64,000 nt of DNA from Kaistella gelatinilytica (GCF_015679325.1 NZ_JADPVI010000002.1:610798-674797); one strand, 5' to 3'; counted from the first letter of the stretch, positions 16,767 through 25,532 are shown. A program made the numbers and translations. The notes: a model not told the origin generated them from the letters alone.

Positions 16767-17255
16767 CTATTTCGTTAAATCATGCAACAAAACGAGCGGT
16801 ATGTTGAGAGTAAAATTAATGTTCAAACCTTTCAATTCCTTACCATTGATCCCCTTTTTATCTATTGGGAAAGCATAACCGGCAGTCAGGTCAATCAAAC
16901 CAAGTAAGTTTACGCCAATTTTTGGGGCCGCGTATTTGGTAGTAACTTCTGCTCCTGCTAAGAAATAATAGGAGTGGTATAAATCGACATTCCTTTCAAA
17001 ATTAATTAAAACATCGCCCTGAACTTTCGGCATGATGGCAAATTCACTGTTCGCAACTCCCATCAAAGCGGAAGCACCGATCCTGTAGATAACATCATCG
17101 GTTTTCAGGAAAAGCAAGCGACCTCCAACTTCACCGAAACTCTGATTTTGATAAACATAACCAACATGAATCATTTTATGCATGGTGAATTGCGCCTTGA
17201 CAAGACTCGTGGAAAACATCATTATAAAAAGGTTGAAAAGAAGGATTTTCTTCAT
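16767..17255 (-). CDS. Small secreted or outer-membrane beta-rich protein
   Basis: A 162-residue protein with a signal peptide ('ILLFNLFIMMFSTSLVKAQ', cleavage after about residue 22) and a body of alternating hydrophobic and polar residues with glycine turns ('GEVGGRLLFL', 'YRIGASALMG', 'KIGVNLLGLIDLTAGYAF', 'GLNINFTLNIPLV'). This pattern suggests an eight-stranded outer-membrane barrel or a periplasmic beta protein. I recognise no named family. It lies between the metK terminator and the ECF sigma gene on the same strand. Confidence 0.65.
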   Translation of the reverse strand: MKKILLFNLFIMMFSTSLVKAQFTMHKMIHVGYVYQNQSFGEVGGRLLFLKTDDVIYRIGASALMGVANSEFAIMPKVQGDVLINFERNVDLYHSYYFLAGAEVTTKYAAPKIGVNLLGLIDLTAGYAFPIDKKGINGKELKGLNINFTLNIPLVLLHDLTK

Positions 17256-17282
17256 AGGGGAAATTTATTCTGTGCGTAAAGT

Positions 17283-17321
17283 TAAAAAAAAACTGCTTTA
17301 TCGTTTTGGATAAAGCAGTTT
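17283..17321 (-). terminator. Terminator of metK
   Basis: A perfect 13-bp stem, AAACTGCTTTATC and GATAAAGCAGTTT with a 6-nt loop, is followed on the minus strand by T8. Confidence 0.85.
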
Positions 17322-17337
17322 AATATTTTAAGAAAAA

Positions 17338-18618
17338 TTAAAGTCCAAATTCTTTTTTAATTTCATCGACTTTATCTAGTTTTTCCCAGGTGAAAAATTC
17401 CAGATCTTTAATAACCAGGTCTTCACCATTTGCTTTTCTGAAAGTCTTATCAGCCATGTAAGGTTCTCTTCCCATGTGTCCGTAAGAAGCCGTTTCCTGA
17501 TAAATAGGATTCCTCAACTTCAAATTTTGCTCAATTGCGTAAGGTCTCAAATCGAAAATCTTTGTAATTCTTTCAGAAAGTTCGCCGTCATTGATATCCA
17601 GTTTTGAAGTTCCGTACGTATTGATATATAAACCACAAGGTTCTGCAACACCGATGGCGTAAGAGACCTGTACCAAAATCTCATCTGCAACTCCGGCAGC
17701 AACTAAGTTTTTGGCGATATGACGAACTGCATAAGCTGCACTTCTGTCAACTTTCGAAGGATCTTTACCGGAAAAAGCTCCACCACCGTGCGCTCCTTTT
17801 CCACCATAAGTATCTACGATAATTTTACGACCTGTTAAACCTGTATCACCGTGTGGACCACCGATCACAAATTTTCCGGTTGGATTAATATGATATTTGA
17901 TCTTATCGTTGAAAAGATCTTGAATATCTTTCTTCTGATTCGCTTTCACTTTCGGAATCAAAATCTCGATCATATCTTTTTCGATTTTCGCCGACATTGC
18001 TTCATCGCTTCCAAACTCATCATGTTGCGTAGAAACTACGATAGAATCAATTCTTACTGGTTTATGATCATCAGAATATTCAATCGTAACCTGAGATTTT
18101 GCATCAGGACGAAGATATTTGATCGCATCATTCTCTCTTCTTAGAATCGCTAATTCTTTAAGAATAGTATGAGCAAGATCAAGTGCTAATGGCATGTAAT
18201 TATCAGTTTCGTTGGTTGCATAACCAAACATCATTCCCTGATCTCCTGCGCCCTGACTGTTTGCTTTTGTTTCAAAATCATCGGTTGCTGAATTGCGGTC
18301 AACCCCTTGATTAATATCGGCAGACTGCTCGTGAATGCACGAAATTACACCACAAGAATCACCATTGAACATGTATTCTCCTTTGGTATAACCAATTTTA
18401 TTAATTACTTTTCTTGCAATATCCTGTACATCAAGGTAAGCGCTGGATTTTACTTCTCCCGCCAAAACTACTTGTCCGGTTGTAACCAAAGTCTCACACG
18501 CAACTTTTGAATTGGGATCATTTGCAAGAAAATTATCGATAAGTGCATCAGAAATTTGATCCGCGATTTTATCCGGATGTCCTTCTGATACAGATTCAGA
18601 CGTAAATAAATATGACAT
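17338..18618 (-). CDS. metK: S-adenosylmethionine synthase
   Basis: Makes S-adenosylmethionine from methionine and ATP. The N-terminal '[20 protein letters not shown]' contains the ATP-binding histidine. '[12 protein letters not shown]' and '[19 protein letters not shown]' are the two family signatures. The length of 426 residues is slightly above the E. coli 384, as usual in this phylum. It has its own terminator and a leader of about 130 nt. I looked for a SAM riboswitch in the leader and found no convincing match. Confidence 0.97.
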   Translation of the reverse strand: MSYLFTSESVSEGHPDKIADQISDALIDNFLANDPNSKVACETLVTTGQVVLAGEVKSSAYLDVQDIARKVINKIGYTKGEYMFNGDSCGVISCIHEQSADINQGVDRNSATDDFETKANSQGAGDQGMMFGYATNETDNYMPLALDLAHTILKELAILRRENDAIKYLRPDAKSQVTIEYSDDHKPVRIDSIVVSTQHDEFGSDEAMSAKIEKDMIEILIPKVKANQKKDIQDLFNDKIKYHINPTGKFVIGGPHGDTGLTGRKIIVDTYGGKGAHGGGAFSGKDPSKVDRSAAYAVRHIAKNLVAAGVADEILVQVSYAIGVAEPCGLYINTYGTSKLDINDGELSERITKIFDLRPYAIEQNLKLRNPIYQETASYGHMGREPYMADKTFRKANGEDLVIKDLEFFTWEKLDKVDEIKKEFGL

Positions 18619-18757
18619 ATTTCTTTTGTTTTTTAAAAAATTAATTTTTAAAGAAAACGGAAGTGATTACAAAAGAAACTAAAATAGAAATTCTGTTTTA
18701 GCATTTTTTTGGGAGGTTGCAATCAGTTCAAAATTTTCCTCGTGAAGTATTCGAGTG

Positions 18758-18765
18758 CAAAACTA
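18758..18765 (-). promoter_or_regulatory. Predicted -7 box of metK
   Basis: TAGTTTTG on the minus strand fits TAnnTTTG and gives a leader of about 134 nt. Within the leader a 9-bp arm pair with one mismatch (CTAAAACAG/CTATTTTAG) can fold. No known riboswitch was recognised. Confidence 0.4.
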
Positions 18766-18820
18766 TAAAAAGGAAATGGAATCTAAAAACATTTTGAAGT
18801 ATATTTAAATTCCATTTCCT
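18766..18820 (-). terminator. Terminator of the T9SS-exported ThuA/DUF4350-like gene
   Basis: A perfect 12-bp stem, AGGAAATGGAAT and ATTCCATTTCCT, has an unusually long 26-nt loop and a T5 tail on the minus strand. It abuts the metK -7 box. Confidence 0.6.
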
Positions 18821-18861
18821 TAATTGTAAAAAGCTAAGTGCTTGTGTAAGTTTCAGTAAAA

Positions 18862-20016
18862 CTAATTTTTCATGAACCGAACTGTTTTGGTCTGACCTTC
18901 TATATTAAGGATCAAAATATAAATTCCGTTCGAAAGATTTCTAACATCGACCTGATTTCCATTAGTAATAGATTTTACAATCATTCGTCCTGAAGCATCA
19001 ACAATCGAATATTCAATATTTTTCCCGGAACCTCCTTTAAAATTAAGGAAATCTGAACTTGGATTCGGATAAAAAATAAATTCTGAGGCCAAAACATCTG
19101 GAATACTCAGATTACTGGATGAAGCCAGCCAAATTACAGCATTAAGCAGTAAAGGTTTGTGATTTCCATTTGCGTCTCCTGTGTAACCGTTGTAAAGTGT
19201 ATTTCCCGAATTGCCTGTTCCATCATCTGGAATCGAACTGTCACCAAGAGCCACCACTTTTCCTGCTCCGTAAGTAGCCATTGAAACAAGGGTATTCGTG
19301 TTGCCAGAAGTGCCTGTCGTGAACATTAAACCTTGTACCGAAGAATTTTTCGCAGGATCCAGCGTCATCGTAGTTCCATTGGAAAGTTGAATTTGCGAAG
19401 GATTTCCAGCAGTCCCATGCAGAACAGGATTGGCTGGTTGGTTTGCAAGATTTGTATAAGTTCCTGAAATATTTTTAAGGTCAAAAGTAATTCCGAAGGG
19501 ATTTGAAAGCACGGTATTGTTTGCCATTAAATCATTCCAGATCGCAGGAGAATCCCATCCATCACCATTTCTATCACTCATTGTGTGATCGCTGATCATG
19601 AAAAGTCCACCGCCATTTCTTACAAAATTTACAATGGCATTACTTTCCGCAACTGTAAATTTAGTATTGGGTTCATCAACGATATAAACTTTATAATTCG
19701 ATAAATCCTGAGCGTTGGTGCTATCACCGTAAGTGATTTTCCCGGTTGCAGGAAGCGTTTCTAAAATATAATTTGCGTTGGTCTTAACAAGATCAATTCC
19801 CCATGCACTCAAAGCGCCCTTCCAATAAGTTTCCAACGTTGTAGAATTGACAGTGCTTTGTGCCGGAGTAGGAAATCGCTGCGCAGTTCCACCATCGGAA
19901 TCAATGATCCAGTCTGCATTCCCGGCCATCTCTGCCTTGGCGTTATCAAATAAGATCTTTTGGGAACTGAATAAATTTAAACAGAAAAATAAAACTAGTA
20001 AATAGTATTTTCTCAT
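18862..20016 (-). CDS. T9SS-exported protein with amidotransferase-like (DUF4350/ThuA-type) domain
   Basis: A signal peptide ('YYLLVLFFCLNLFSSQ') precedes a domain of about 270 residues and a C-terminal type A T9SS sorting domain (about 310-384). The sorting domain begins 'EFIFYPNPSSDFLNF' and ends 'GIYILILNIEGQTKTVRFMK'. The central part has 'VYIVDEPNTKFTVAESNAI', 'VRNGGGLFMISDH' and 'YGAGKVVALGDSSIPDDG', the pattern of class I glutamine-amidotransferase-like folds found in DUF4350 and ThuA proteins. These often handle sugars or act as structural sensors, but no catalytic cysteine is evident. The product should be exported through the outer membrane and anchored or released. It is a single gene with its own promoter and terminator. 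Confidence 0.8.
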   Translation of the reverse strand: MRKYYLLVLFFCLNLFSSQKILFDNAKAEMAGNADWIIDSDGGTAQRFPTPAQSTVNSTTLETYWKGALSAWGIDLVKTNANYILETLPATGKITYGDSTNAQDLSNYKVYIVDEPNTKFTVAESNAIVNFVRNGGGLFMISDHTMSDRNGDGWDSPAIWNDLMANNTVLSNPFGITFDLKNISGTYTNLANQPANPVLHGTAGNPSQIQLSNGTTMTLDPAKNSSVQGLMFTTGTSGNTNTLVSMATYGAGKVVALGDSSIPDDGTGNSGNTLYNGYTGDANGNHKPLLLNAVIWLASSSNLSIPDVLASEFIFYPNPSSDFLNFKGGSGKNIEYSIVDASGRMIVKSITNGNQVDVRNLSNGIYILILNIEGQTKTVRFMKN

Positions 20017-20038
20017 GATTTTTTAAAAATTAAGAATG

Positions 20039-20046
20039 CAAATGTA
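20039..20046 (-). promoter_or_regulatory. Predicted -7 box of the T9SS-exported protein gene
   Basis: TACATTTG on the minus strand fits TAnnTTTG and lies 22 nt before the ATG. Confidence 0.5.
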
Positions 20047-20102
20047 AATTAATTCTTTACGCACATTCTGAGTTTTTAAAAAATTTTAATACAATTTTAA
20101 TT

Positions 20103-21065
20103 TTACTTAACGACTTGAGGCTTAACGTTGGCAAAAGATTCCGGATCCTTATTAAAATTCAGCTTTTCTTGAAGAGCCTGCTTTACAAAAAGTACAAATT
20201 CATCAATTATTTTCTGTTTATAGGTTGGCTTGTAATAAATGATGCTTATTTCACGGTAAGGAAAAGGTCTTCTAAATCTGGAAACTTTATCCTTTTGTTG
20301 ATCAGACAACTGGATCATGCCCAGTTCCGGCAAAATACTTATTCCACCTACTTGATCAACCATTTGGATCAAAGTATTAATATTTGAAGCCGAAAACTCA
20401 AGATTACTCGGTTTCATGGAGTTTTCCTTTAAATGGCAAATATTTTCGAATTGTGTTCTCAAACAGTTTCCTTCCTCTAAAAGCCAGATCTTATCTACAT
20501 TAATTTCTTCCGGAATGACAAAAGTATCTTCTTTTTTGCCCAAAGCACTTTCAGAAGAATACAACATGAGTTCTTCATTAAAAAGATGATCGTGGTAAAA
20601 CTCGTTCGCGGCATCATAAGGAGTAGAAATAATTCCCGCATCTAACTCACCTGCTTTCAGAGCTTTTATGATATTTTCCGTCGTCATTTCCTTCACATTA
20701 AACTCAATTTTTGGATTTTTGCGCAGGAAGTCGAAAATTTCAGTAGGCAAAATAAAACTTGAAACGGTTGGGATAATTCCTAAATTAACTTTACCCGCCA
20801 AAACGTTGTTAAGAAGACTCGCTTTATTGCGCAGTTCATTAACAGAGTCTATAACGTGTTTTGCTTCCGTTATTATTTGAATACCAACATCGGTCGTACG
20901 AATTGGATGTGTTGTACGATCAAAAATTTTCACATCGAGCTCATCTTCAAATTTTTGTATCATTGCGCTCAACGTAGGCTGCGTAATGAAACATGCTTGA
21001 GCCGCCTTGCCAAAATGTTTATATTTATCAACGGCGATAAGATACTCTAGTTGCTGAATGTTCAT
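20103..21065 (-). CDS. oxyR: OxyR-like LysR-family peroxide sensor
   Basis: LysR-type regulator with an N-terminal winged helix-turn-helix ('HFGKAAQACFITQPTLSAMI', about 17-36) and a two-lobe effector domain. Cysteines C201 and C210 in 'EEGNCLRTQFENIC' have the same nine-residue spacing and the same 'CLR.Q' context as the redox pair C199/C208 of E. coli OxyR. Peroxide would therefore oxidise it to a disulfide and switch it to an activator. The gene is divergent from a catalase gene with 108 bp between starts, the classic arrangement for direct control. The regulator fold is certain and the OxyR assignment is strong. Confidence 0.92.
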   Translation of the reverse strand: MNIQQLEYLIAVDKYKHFGKAAQACFITQPTLSAMIQKFEDELDVKIFDRTTHPIRTTDVGIQIITEAKHVIDSVNELRNKASLLNNVLAGKVNLGIIPTVSSFILPTEIFDFLRKNPKIEFNVKEMTTENIIKALKAGELDAGIISTPYDAANEFYHDHLFNEELMLYSSESALGKKEDTFVIPEEINVDKIWLLEEGNCLRTQFENICHLKENSMKPSNLEFSASNINTLIQMVDQVGGISILPELGMIQLSDQQKDKVSRFRRPFPYREISIIYYKPTYKQKIIDEFVLFVKQALQEKLNFNKDPESFANVKPQVVK

Positions 21066-21085
21066 ATAATTAATTTTATCTATTA

Positions 21086-21093
21086 CAAATATA
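21086..21093 (-). promoter_or_regulatory. Predicted -7 box of oxyR
   Basis: TATATTTG on the minus strand fits TAnnTTTG and lies 20 nt before the ATG. The shared region up to the catalase gene should also hold the OxyR site. Confidence 0.55.
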
Positions 21094-21146
21094 CGACCTT
21101 ATCCTGATTTAATAAATTAATACCACGATTTCAGATTCGAAATTGT

Positions 21147-21154
21147 TAAATTTG
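21147..21154 (+). promoter_or_regulatory. Predicted -7 box of the catalase gene
   Basis: TAAATTTG fits TAnnTTTG, 19 nt before the ATG. No good -33 TTTG is present, which would fit a promoter that needs an activator such as OxyR. Confidence 0.55.
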
Positions 21155-21173
21155 TCTTTGAAAATACACATTC

Positions 21174-22670
21174 ATGGCTACAAAGAAACTCACCTCCGGT
21201 TCCGGAGCACCTTATTTTGAACATCAGGATTCTCAAACCGTTGGTCCAAGAGGCCCTGTTTTGTTGCAGGATTTCATTTTGCAGGAAAATCTTGCGCATT
21301 TTGTGAGGGAGAGAATTCCGGAGAGAATCGTACATGCGAAAGGAAGTGGTGCTTACGGAAAATTTACCGTCACTCATGATATTTCAAAATATACGAAAGC
21401 AAAACTGTTTTCGAAAGTTGGAAATGAATGCAGAATGTTTGCAAGATTTTCGACCGTTGGAGGCGAAAAAGGCAGTGCAGATACAGAAAGAGATCCACGG
21501 GGATTTGCCTTAAAGTTTTATACCGAAGATGGAAACTGGGATCTGGTAGGAAATAACACACCTGTTTTCTTTATTAAAGATGCTAAGAAATTCCCAGATT
21601 TTATCCATACTCAAAAACGAGTTCCCAAAACAAATTTGAAAAGCGCTACCATGAAATGGGATTTTTGGAGTTTCAACCCAGAATCGCTTCATCAGGTTTT
21701 AATTTTGATGTCTGATCGCGGAACACCTTACGGATACAGACACATGCACGGATTTGGTTCTCATACTTTCTCGATGATCAATGATGCAAACGAAAGAGTT
21801 TGGGTTAAATTTCATTTCAGATCACAACAGGGAATCAAAAATTTCACGACGGAAGATGCGCAACAAATGAAAGGTGAAAATCCCGACTTTGCGCAAGAAG
21901 ATCTCGTTGACGCGATAGAAAACGGAGATTTTCCGAAATGGACGCTTTTTATTCAGGTCATGACTGAAGAACAGGCACAGGAATTCCGCTGGAATCCTTT
22001 TGATGTAACGAAAGTCTGGTTCCACGACGAATTTCCCCTAATTGAAGTGGGAGAAATGGAACTGAACGAAATTCCAAATAACTTCTTTGCGCACGTTGAA
22101 CAATCTACTTTCTCGCCCAGCAATTTAATTTCAGGTATCAGTTTTTCTCCTGATAAAATGTTGCAGGGAAGATTATTTTCTTATCCAGATGCACACCGAT
22201 ACAGAGTTGGAGCCAATTCCCATTTATTAGAAGTAAACCGTTGTCCTTTTGGTTTTAATAATTATCAAAGAGATGGCGCAATGGCAGATTCGTCAAGTTA
22301 TAAAGATGCACCGAATTATTATCCCAATAGTTTTGACGGAGTAGAACCTGATTCTGACTACAAAAATTTAGATTACGATTTAGACAGCACAAGTGTTGCT
22401 CATTTCAATCGTAATGAAAATGATGATGATCATTACACCCAACCGGGTTTACTTTATACAAAAGCGATGACCAAAGAAGCGCGCGAGCATTTAGTGAAAA
22501 ATATCATCGAGTCTATGAATGATATTTCAGGTCCGAAAAAAGATGAAATTATCAACCGTCAACTTTGTCATTTCTTTCGCGCAAATATCGAGTTGGGAAT
22601 GAAGATCGCTTTAGGATTACAGGTAAATATTGATGCCGATATGATCACCCATTCGAAAAACAACGATTAA
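21174..22670 (+). CDS. katA: Monofunctional haem catalase
   Basis: Converts hydrogen peroxide to water and oxygen. Catalytic H54 lies in 'RIVHAKGSGAYG' and N127 in 'VGNNTPVFF'. The proximal haem ligand is Y337 in 'RLFSYPDAHRYRVG'. The 498-residue length without the C-terminal flavodoxin-like domain places it among small-subunit, probably clade 3, catalases. There is no signal peptide, so it acts in the cytoplasm. It is divergent from the oxyR-like gene and followed by a terminator, so it is expected to be induced by peroxide. Confidence 0.97.
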   Translation: MATKKLTSGSGAPYFEHQDSQTVGPRGPVLLQDFILQENLAHFVRERIPERIVHAKGSGAYGKFTVTHDISKYTKAKLFSKVGNECRMFARFSTVGGEKGSADTERDPRGFALKFYTEDGNWDLVGNNTPVFFIKDAKKFPDFIHTQKRVPKTNLKSATMKWDFWSFNPESLHQVLILMSDRGTPYGYRHMHGFGSHTFSMINDANERVWVKFHFRSQQGIKNFTTEDAQQMKGENPDFAQEDLVDAIENGDFPKWTLFIQVMTEEQAQEFRWNPFDVTKVWFHDEFPLIEVGEMELNEIPNNFFAHVEQSTFSPSNLISGISFSPDKMLQGRLFSYPDAHRYRVGANSHLLEVNRCPFGFNNYQRDGAMADSSSYKDAPNYYPNSFDGVEPDSDYKNLDYDLDSTSVAHFNRNENDDDHYTQPGLLYTKAMTKEAREHLVKNIIESMNDISGPKKDEIINRQLCHFFRANIELGMKIALGLQVNIDADMITHSKNND

Positions 22671-22691
22671 AAAAAGTCTAAATTATTATTT

Positions 22692-22716
22692 AGGGTGTAA
22701 ACACGCCCTTTTCTTT
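22692..22716 (+). terminator. Terminator of the catalase gene
   Basis: A 7-bp stem, AGGGTGT and ACGCCCT with one G-T pair and an AAAC loop, is followed by a T-rich tail. Confidence 0.7.
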
Positions 22717-22765
22717 GGAAAAATTTCTTAATTTGCGCTTTATTAATAACAATTCTACAACATAA

Positions 22766-23533
22766 ATGAATTACGATAATATCATTCTCGAGATTGACGA
22801 CAAAACAGCTGTCATTACGATTAATCGGCCCGAAAGTTTGAACGCCTTAAATTCTAAAACAATTAAGGAACTAAGCACCGCTTTCGGAGAATTAGATCAG
22901 AACAAAGACATCAGAGTTATTATTTTAACGGGAAGTGGCGAAAAATCTTTTGTTGCAGGAGCTGATATCAAAGAATTCTCAGATTTTGGCGCAAAAGCCG
23001 CAGAAGAATTATCGAGAAACGGACAAAAGATTTTATTTGATAAAATAGAGAATCTTAGCAAGCCTGTAATCGCAGCAGTTAACGGATTTTCTCTTGGTGG
23101 TGGTTTAGAATTAGCAATGGCTTGTCATATACGGTACGCGTCTGAAAACGCAAAACTGGGTCTTCCGGAAGTTACCTTAGGATTAATTCCTGGATACGGC
23201 GGAACTCAAAGATTACCCAAACTGGTTGGAAGAGGTTTAGCAAACGAGATGATTTTCTCCGCAAAAATGATTTCAGCACAAAGAGCTAAAGAAATTGGTT
23301 TGGTGAACGAGGTTTTTAGTTTAGAAGAACTTCTGCCAAAAACCAAAGAATTGGCCACGACAATTTCCAGAAATTCACCCATGGGAATTTCAAAAGCAAT
23401 TATTGCTGTAAACCAATCGGACAAAGACACCGGTTTCGAAACCGAGATGAAAGCTTTTGGTGAATTGTTTGAAATGGATGATAAAAAAGAAGGTGTTCAG
23501 GCATTTTTAGAAAAAAGAAAACCCTCTTTCTAA
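22766..23533 (+). CDS. Enoyl-CoA hydratase/isomerase (crotonase family)
   Basis: A 255-residue crotonase-fold enzyme that adds water to trans-2-enoyl-CoA in fatty-acid or amino-acid breakdown. The CoA and oxyanion-hole region 'SFVAGADIKEF' (61-71) and 'NGFSLGGGLELAMAC' (106-120) are intact. The two catalytic glutamates of hydratases are present as E115 and E135 ('GLPEVTLGLIPGYGGTQRL'). Both being present supports hydratase over isomerase. Neighbours give no pathway clue, and the exact substrate (short-chain enoyl-CoA or 3-hydroxybutyryl-CoA) is open. Confidence 0.9.
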   Translation: MNYDNIILEIDDKTAVITINRPESLNALNSKTIKELSTAFGELDQNKDIRVIILTGSGEKSFVAGADIKEFSDFGAKAAEELSRNGQKILFDKIENLSKPVIAAVNGFSLGGGLELAMACHIRYASENAKLGLPEVTLGLIPGYGGTQRLPKLVGRGLANEMIFSAKMISAQRAKEIGLVNEVFSLEELLPKTKELATTISRNSPMGISKAIIAVNQSDKDTGFETEMKAFGELFEMDDKKEGVQAFLEKRKPSF

Positions 23534-23580
23534 GTATAGAATTATTTAGATTTAATAATAGACTCATAAAAAAAATATTT

Positions 23581-24006
23581 TTGGAACCAACTAAATTTGA
23601 TAAAGCGTATTTGAAAATGGCCATAGAATGGTCGAACTTGTCGTACTGCAAAAGAAAAAAAGTTGGTGCCTTAATCGTAAAAGACCGCATGATCATTTCT
23701 GATGGTTACAACGGAACTCCTTCAGGATTCGAAAATTGCTGCGAAGATGACGCCGGAAAAACCCAGTGGTTTGTCTTACACGCAGAAGCCAACGCTATTT
23801 TAAAATTAGCAGGATCTACACAATCAGCCAAAGACGCGACATTATATCTCACTTTGTCGCCCTGCAAAGAATGCAGCAAACTTATTTTACAGGCGGGAAT
23901 TAAGAAATTAGTTTATGTAGATCATTATTCAGACAGCGAAGGAATTGAATTTCTAAAAAATCACGGAATTGAAATTTTACAAGTACCAGATGATGACTTA
24001 AAATAA
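23581..24006 (+). CDS. Deoxycytidylate (dCMP) deaminase family protein
   Basis: Zinc deaminase with 'HAEANAI' (H67, E69) and 'PCKECS' (C95, C98), the catalytic zinc motif of the cytidine/dCMP deaminase superfamily. The 'CCEDDAGKTQWFVLHAEANA' stretch and the length of 141 residues match dCMP deaminases (ComEB type), which feed dUMP to thymidylate synthesis. Start: TTG at 23581 gives the N-terminus 'MEPTKFDKAYLKMA', which matches the usual 'KFD..YL.MA' opening of the family. The only nearby ATG (23617) would cut into the conserved part. Confidence 0.85.
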   Translation: MEPTKFDKAYLKMAIEWSNLSYCKRKKVGALIVKDRMIISDGYNGTPSGFENCCEDDAGKTQWFVLHAEANAILKLAGSTQSAKDATLYLTLSPCKECSKLILQAGIKKLVYVDHYSDSEGIEFLKNHGIEILQVPDDDLK

Positions 24007-24010
24007 AAAA

Positions 24011-24037
24011 ACACAAACACACACAAACACACACACA
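24011..24037 (+). repeat. CA-repeat leader of xerD
   Basis: The whole gap between the deaminase stop and the xerD start is a run of CA dinucleotides with a few extra A. It contains the same 14-mer ACACACAAACACAC as the leader of the FISUMP gene near 1.7 kb, and in both cases the gene starts ATGATG. Confidence 0.8.
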
Positions 24038-24958
24038 ATGATGACCTGGAATGAAAAAATTAGCGACTTCGAAAATTTCTTAAAATTTGAAAGAAATTTT
24101 TCCGACAACACACTGGATGCCTATTTAAGAGACATCAGAAAACTGAGAGACTATGCCGAATTTGAACTTGAAAATACCGGACCGTTTCAAATAACGTACG
24201 AAAATATTCAGGAATACCTTTTTCAGCTTTCAAAGAAAAAATTCAGTGAGCGATCACAGGCAAGATGGATCTCTTCAATTAAATCTTTCTTTAAATATTT
24301 GGTAGAAGATGAAGTTCGTACCGATAATCCCACAACGCTTCTCGAAGGACCAAAACTTGGGCTTTACCTTCCCGATACCTTAAGTTTTGAGGATGTTAAC
24401 CGAATCATTAAGGTAATTAATACGGACACCGATCTTGGACGCAGAAATCATTGTATGATCGAAGTTCTTTATGGTTGCGGTTTGCGCGTCTCCGAATTGA
24501 TCGATCTGAAAATTTCTAACATCAATTTTAAAGAATCTTATTTAAAGGTCGAAGGAAAAGGCGACAAATCCCGGTTCGTTCCGATGGCAACTTTCACCTC
24601 AACATTGATCAAAGATTATATTCGGGAGATCAGATCAAAGTACAAGATCAATAAAAGATGTGAAGACATTTTATTCTTAAACAGCCGTGGTTCTGCGATG
24701 TCGCGCGTTATCGTCTTTATTATTATCAAAGAATTGACGGAAAAAGCGGGTATCAATAAGAAAATATCTCCACACACTTTCAGACATTCTTTTGCCACGC
24801 ATCTTTTACAAAATGGTGCAGATCTACGGTATATTCAGGAAATGTTGGGACATTCCAGCATTACGACAACTGAAATTTATACGCATTTGAAAAACGAAGA
24901 ATTGCGCGATGTGATCTTGAACTACCATCCAAGAAATAAAGTAAAAGAAGTGGAATGA
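24038..24958 (+). CDS. xerD: Tyrosine recombinase XerD (chromosome dimer resolution)
   Basis: A 306-residue tyrosine recombinase. The N-terminal SAM-like DNA-binding domain (about 8-95) is followed by the catalytic domain. All catalytic residues are in place: R150 ('GCGLRVSEL'), K174 ('GKGDKSR'), H246 and R249 ('HTFRHSFATH'), H272 ('LGHSS') and the nucleophile Y281 ('EIYTH'). Length and sequence fit housekeeping Xer proteins that resolve chromosome dimers at dif. No dif site or mobile element was noticed here. It is co-directional with the deaminase and overlaps the Nudix gene by 4 nt (ATGA). Confidence 0.93.
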   Translation: MMTWNEKISDFENFLKFERNFSDNTLDAYLRDIRKLRDYAEFELENTGPFQITYENIQEYLFQLSKKKFSERSQARWISSIKSFFKYLVEDEVRTDNPTTLLEGPKLGLYLPDTLSFEDVNRIIKVINTDTDLGRRNHCMIEVLYGCGLRVSELIDLKISNINFKESYLKVEGKGDKSRFVPMATFTSTLIKDYIREIRSKYKINKRCEDILFLNSRGSAMSRVIVFIIIKELTEKAGINKKISPHTFRHSFATHLLQNGADLRYIQEMLGHSSITTTEIYTHLKNEELRDVILNYHPRNKVKEVE

Positions 24959-25467
24959 GCGATTTAAAATTCTGCCCAAAATGTGGACATGAAACATTGA
25001 TCTGGGACGGCGAAAAAAAATGGAGCTGTTCCAATTGCGATTATGTTTTGTTTCACAATGTTGCTGGAGCAGTGGCAGTTCTCATTAAATTTAAAGACGA
25101 AATTCTATTCACCCGACGAAATGAAGAGCCGAAAAAAGGCAAATTAGATTTATCGGGTGGGTTTGTTGATCCCAAAGAAAGTGGAGAAGAAACCTGTGTT
25201 CGCGAGCTTTTTGAAGAGATGAAAATGAAAGTTGACAGTTCTCGGTTAAAATATCTTGCCAGTTTACCCAATACGTACGAATACAAAAATATTCTTTACA
25301 ATACTTTAGACCTTTTTTACGAATACGAAGTTGAAGAAAAATTTGAGGTAGAACTGGAAATTTCGGAGATCTCTGAGACAGTTTGGATCAAAAAAGAGGA
25401 TATCAATTTAGAAGAAATTGCCTTTGATTCGCAGCGCGTATTTTTAAAAAAATATAAAAATTCTTAA
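24955..25467 (+). CDS. Nudix hydrolase with N-terminal zinc ribbon
   Basis: The N-terminus carries two C-x-x-C pairs ('FCPKCGHE' at about 6-13 and 'SCSNCDY' at about 25-31) forming a zinc ribbon like that of NADH pyrophosphatase NudC. A Nudix domain follows with the box 'GGFVDPKESGEETCVRELFE' plus 'EMKM', in which the metal-binding REx2EE is intact. At 170 residues it is shorter than NudC and lacks the NudC N-terminal domain. The substrate is a nucleoside-diphosphate-linked compound, identity unknown. It is translationally coupled to xerD. Confidence 0.88.
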   Translation: MSDLKFCPKCGHETLIWDGEKKWSCSNCDYVLFHNVAGAVAVLIKFKDEILFTRRNEEPKKGKLDLSGGFVDPKESGEETCVRELFEEMKMKVDSSRLKYLASLPNTYEYKNILYNTLDLFYEYEVEEKFEVELEISEISETVWIKKEDINLEEIAFDSQRVFLKKYKNS

Positions 25468-25483
25468 TTAAAATTTTCATCCT

Positions 25484-25502
25484 GAACGCAACGTTCTTTT
25501 TT
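25484..25502 (+). terminator. Short hairpin terminator after the Nudix gene
   Basis: GAACG and CGTTC with a CAA loop, followed by T6. The stem is only 5 bp, so it is likely weak. Confidence 0.5.
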
Positions 25503-25505
25503 ACG

Positions 25506-25513
25506 TAAATTTG
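25506..25513 (+). promoter_or_regulatory. Predicted -7 box of the pseudouridine synthase gene
   Basis: TAAATTTG fits TAnnTTTG, 19 nt before the ATG. Confidence 0.5.
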
Positions 25514-25532
25514 CAGTTCGTAAATTTCAAAC

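Noticed and set aside
18619-18757. SAM riboswitch in the metK leader
   Set aside because: The leader is long enough and folds weakly, but I could not match the conserved cores of SAM-I or SAM-II.
24038-24958. xerD as part of an integrative element
   Set aside because: Length and sequence fit the housekeeping XerD, the neighbours are core genes, and no attachment repeats or tRNA were seen.
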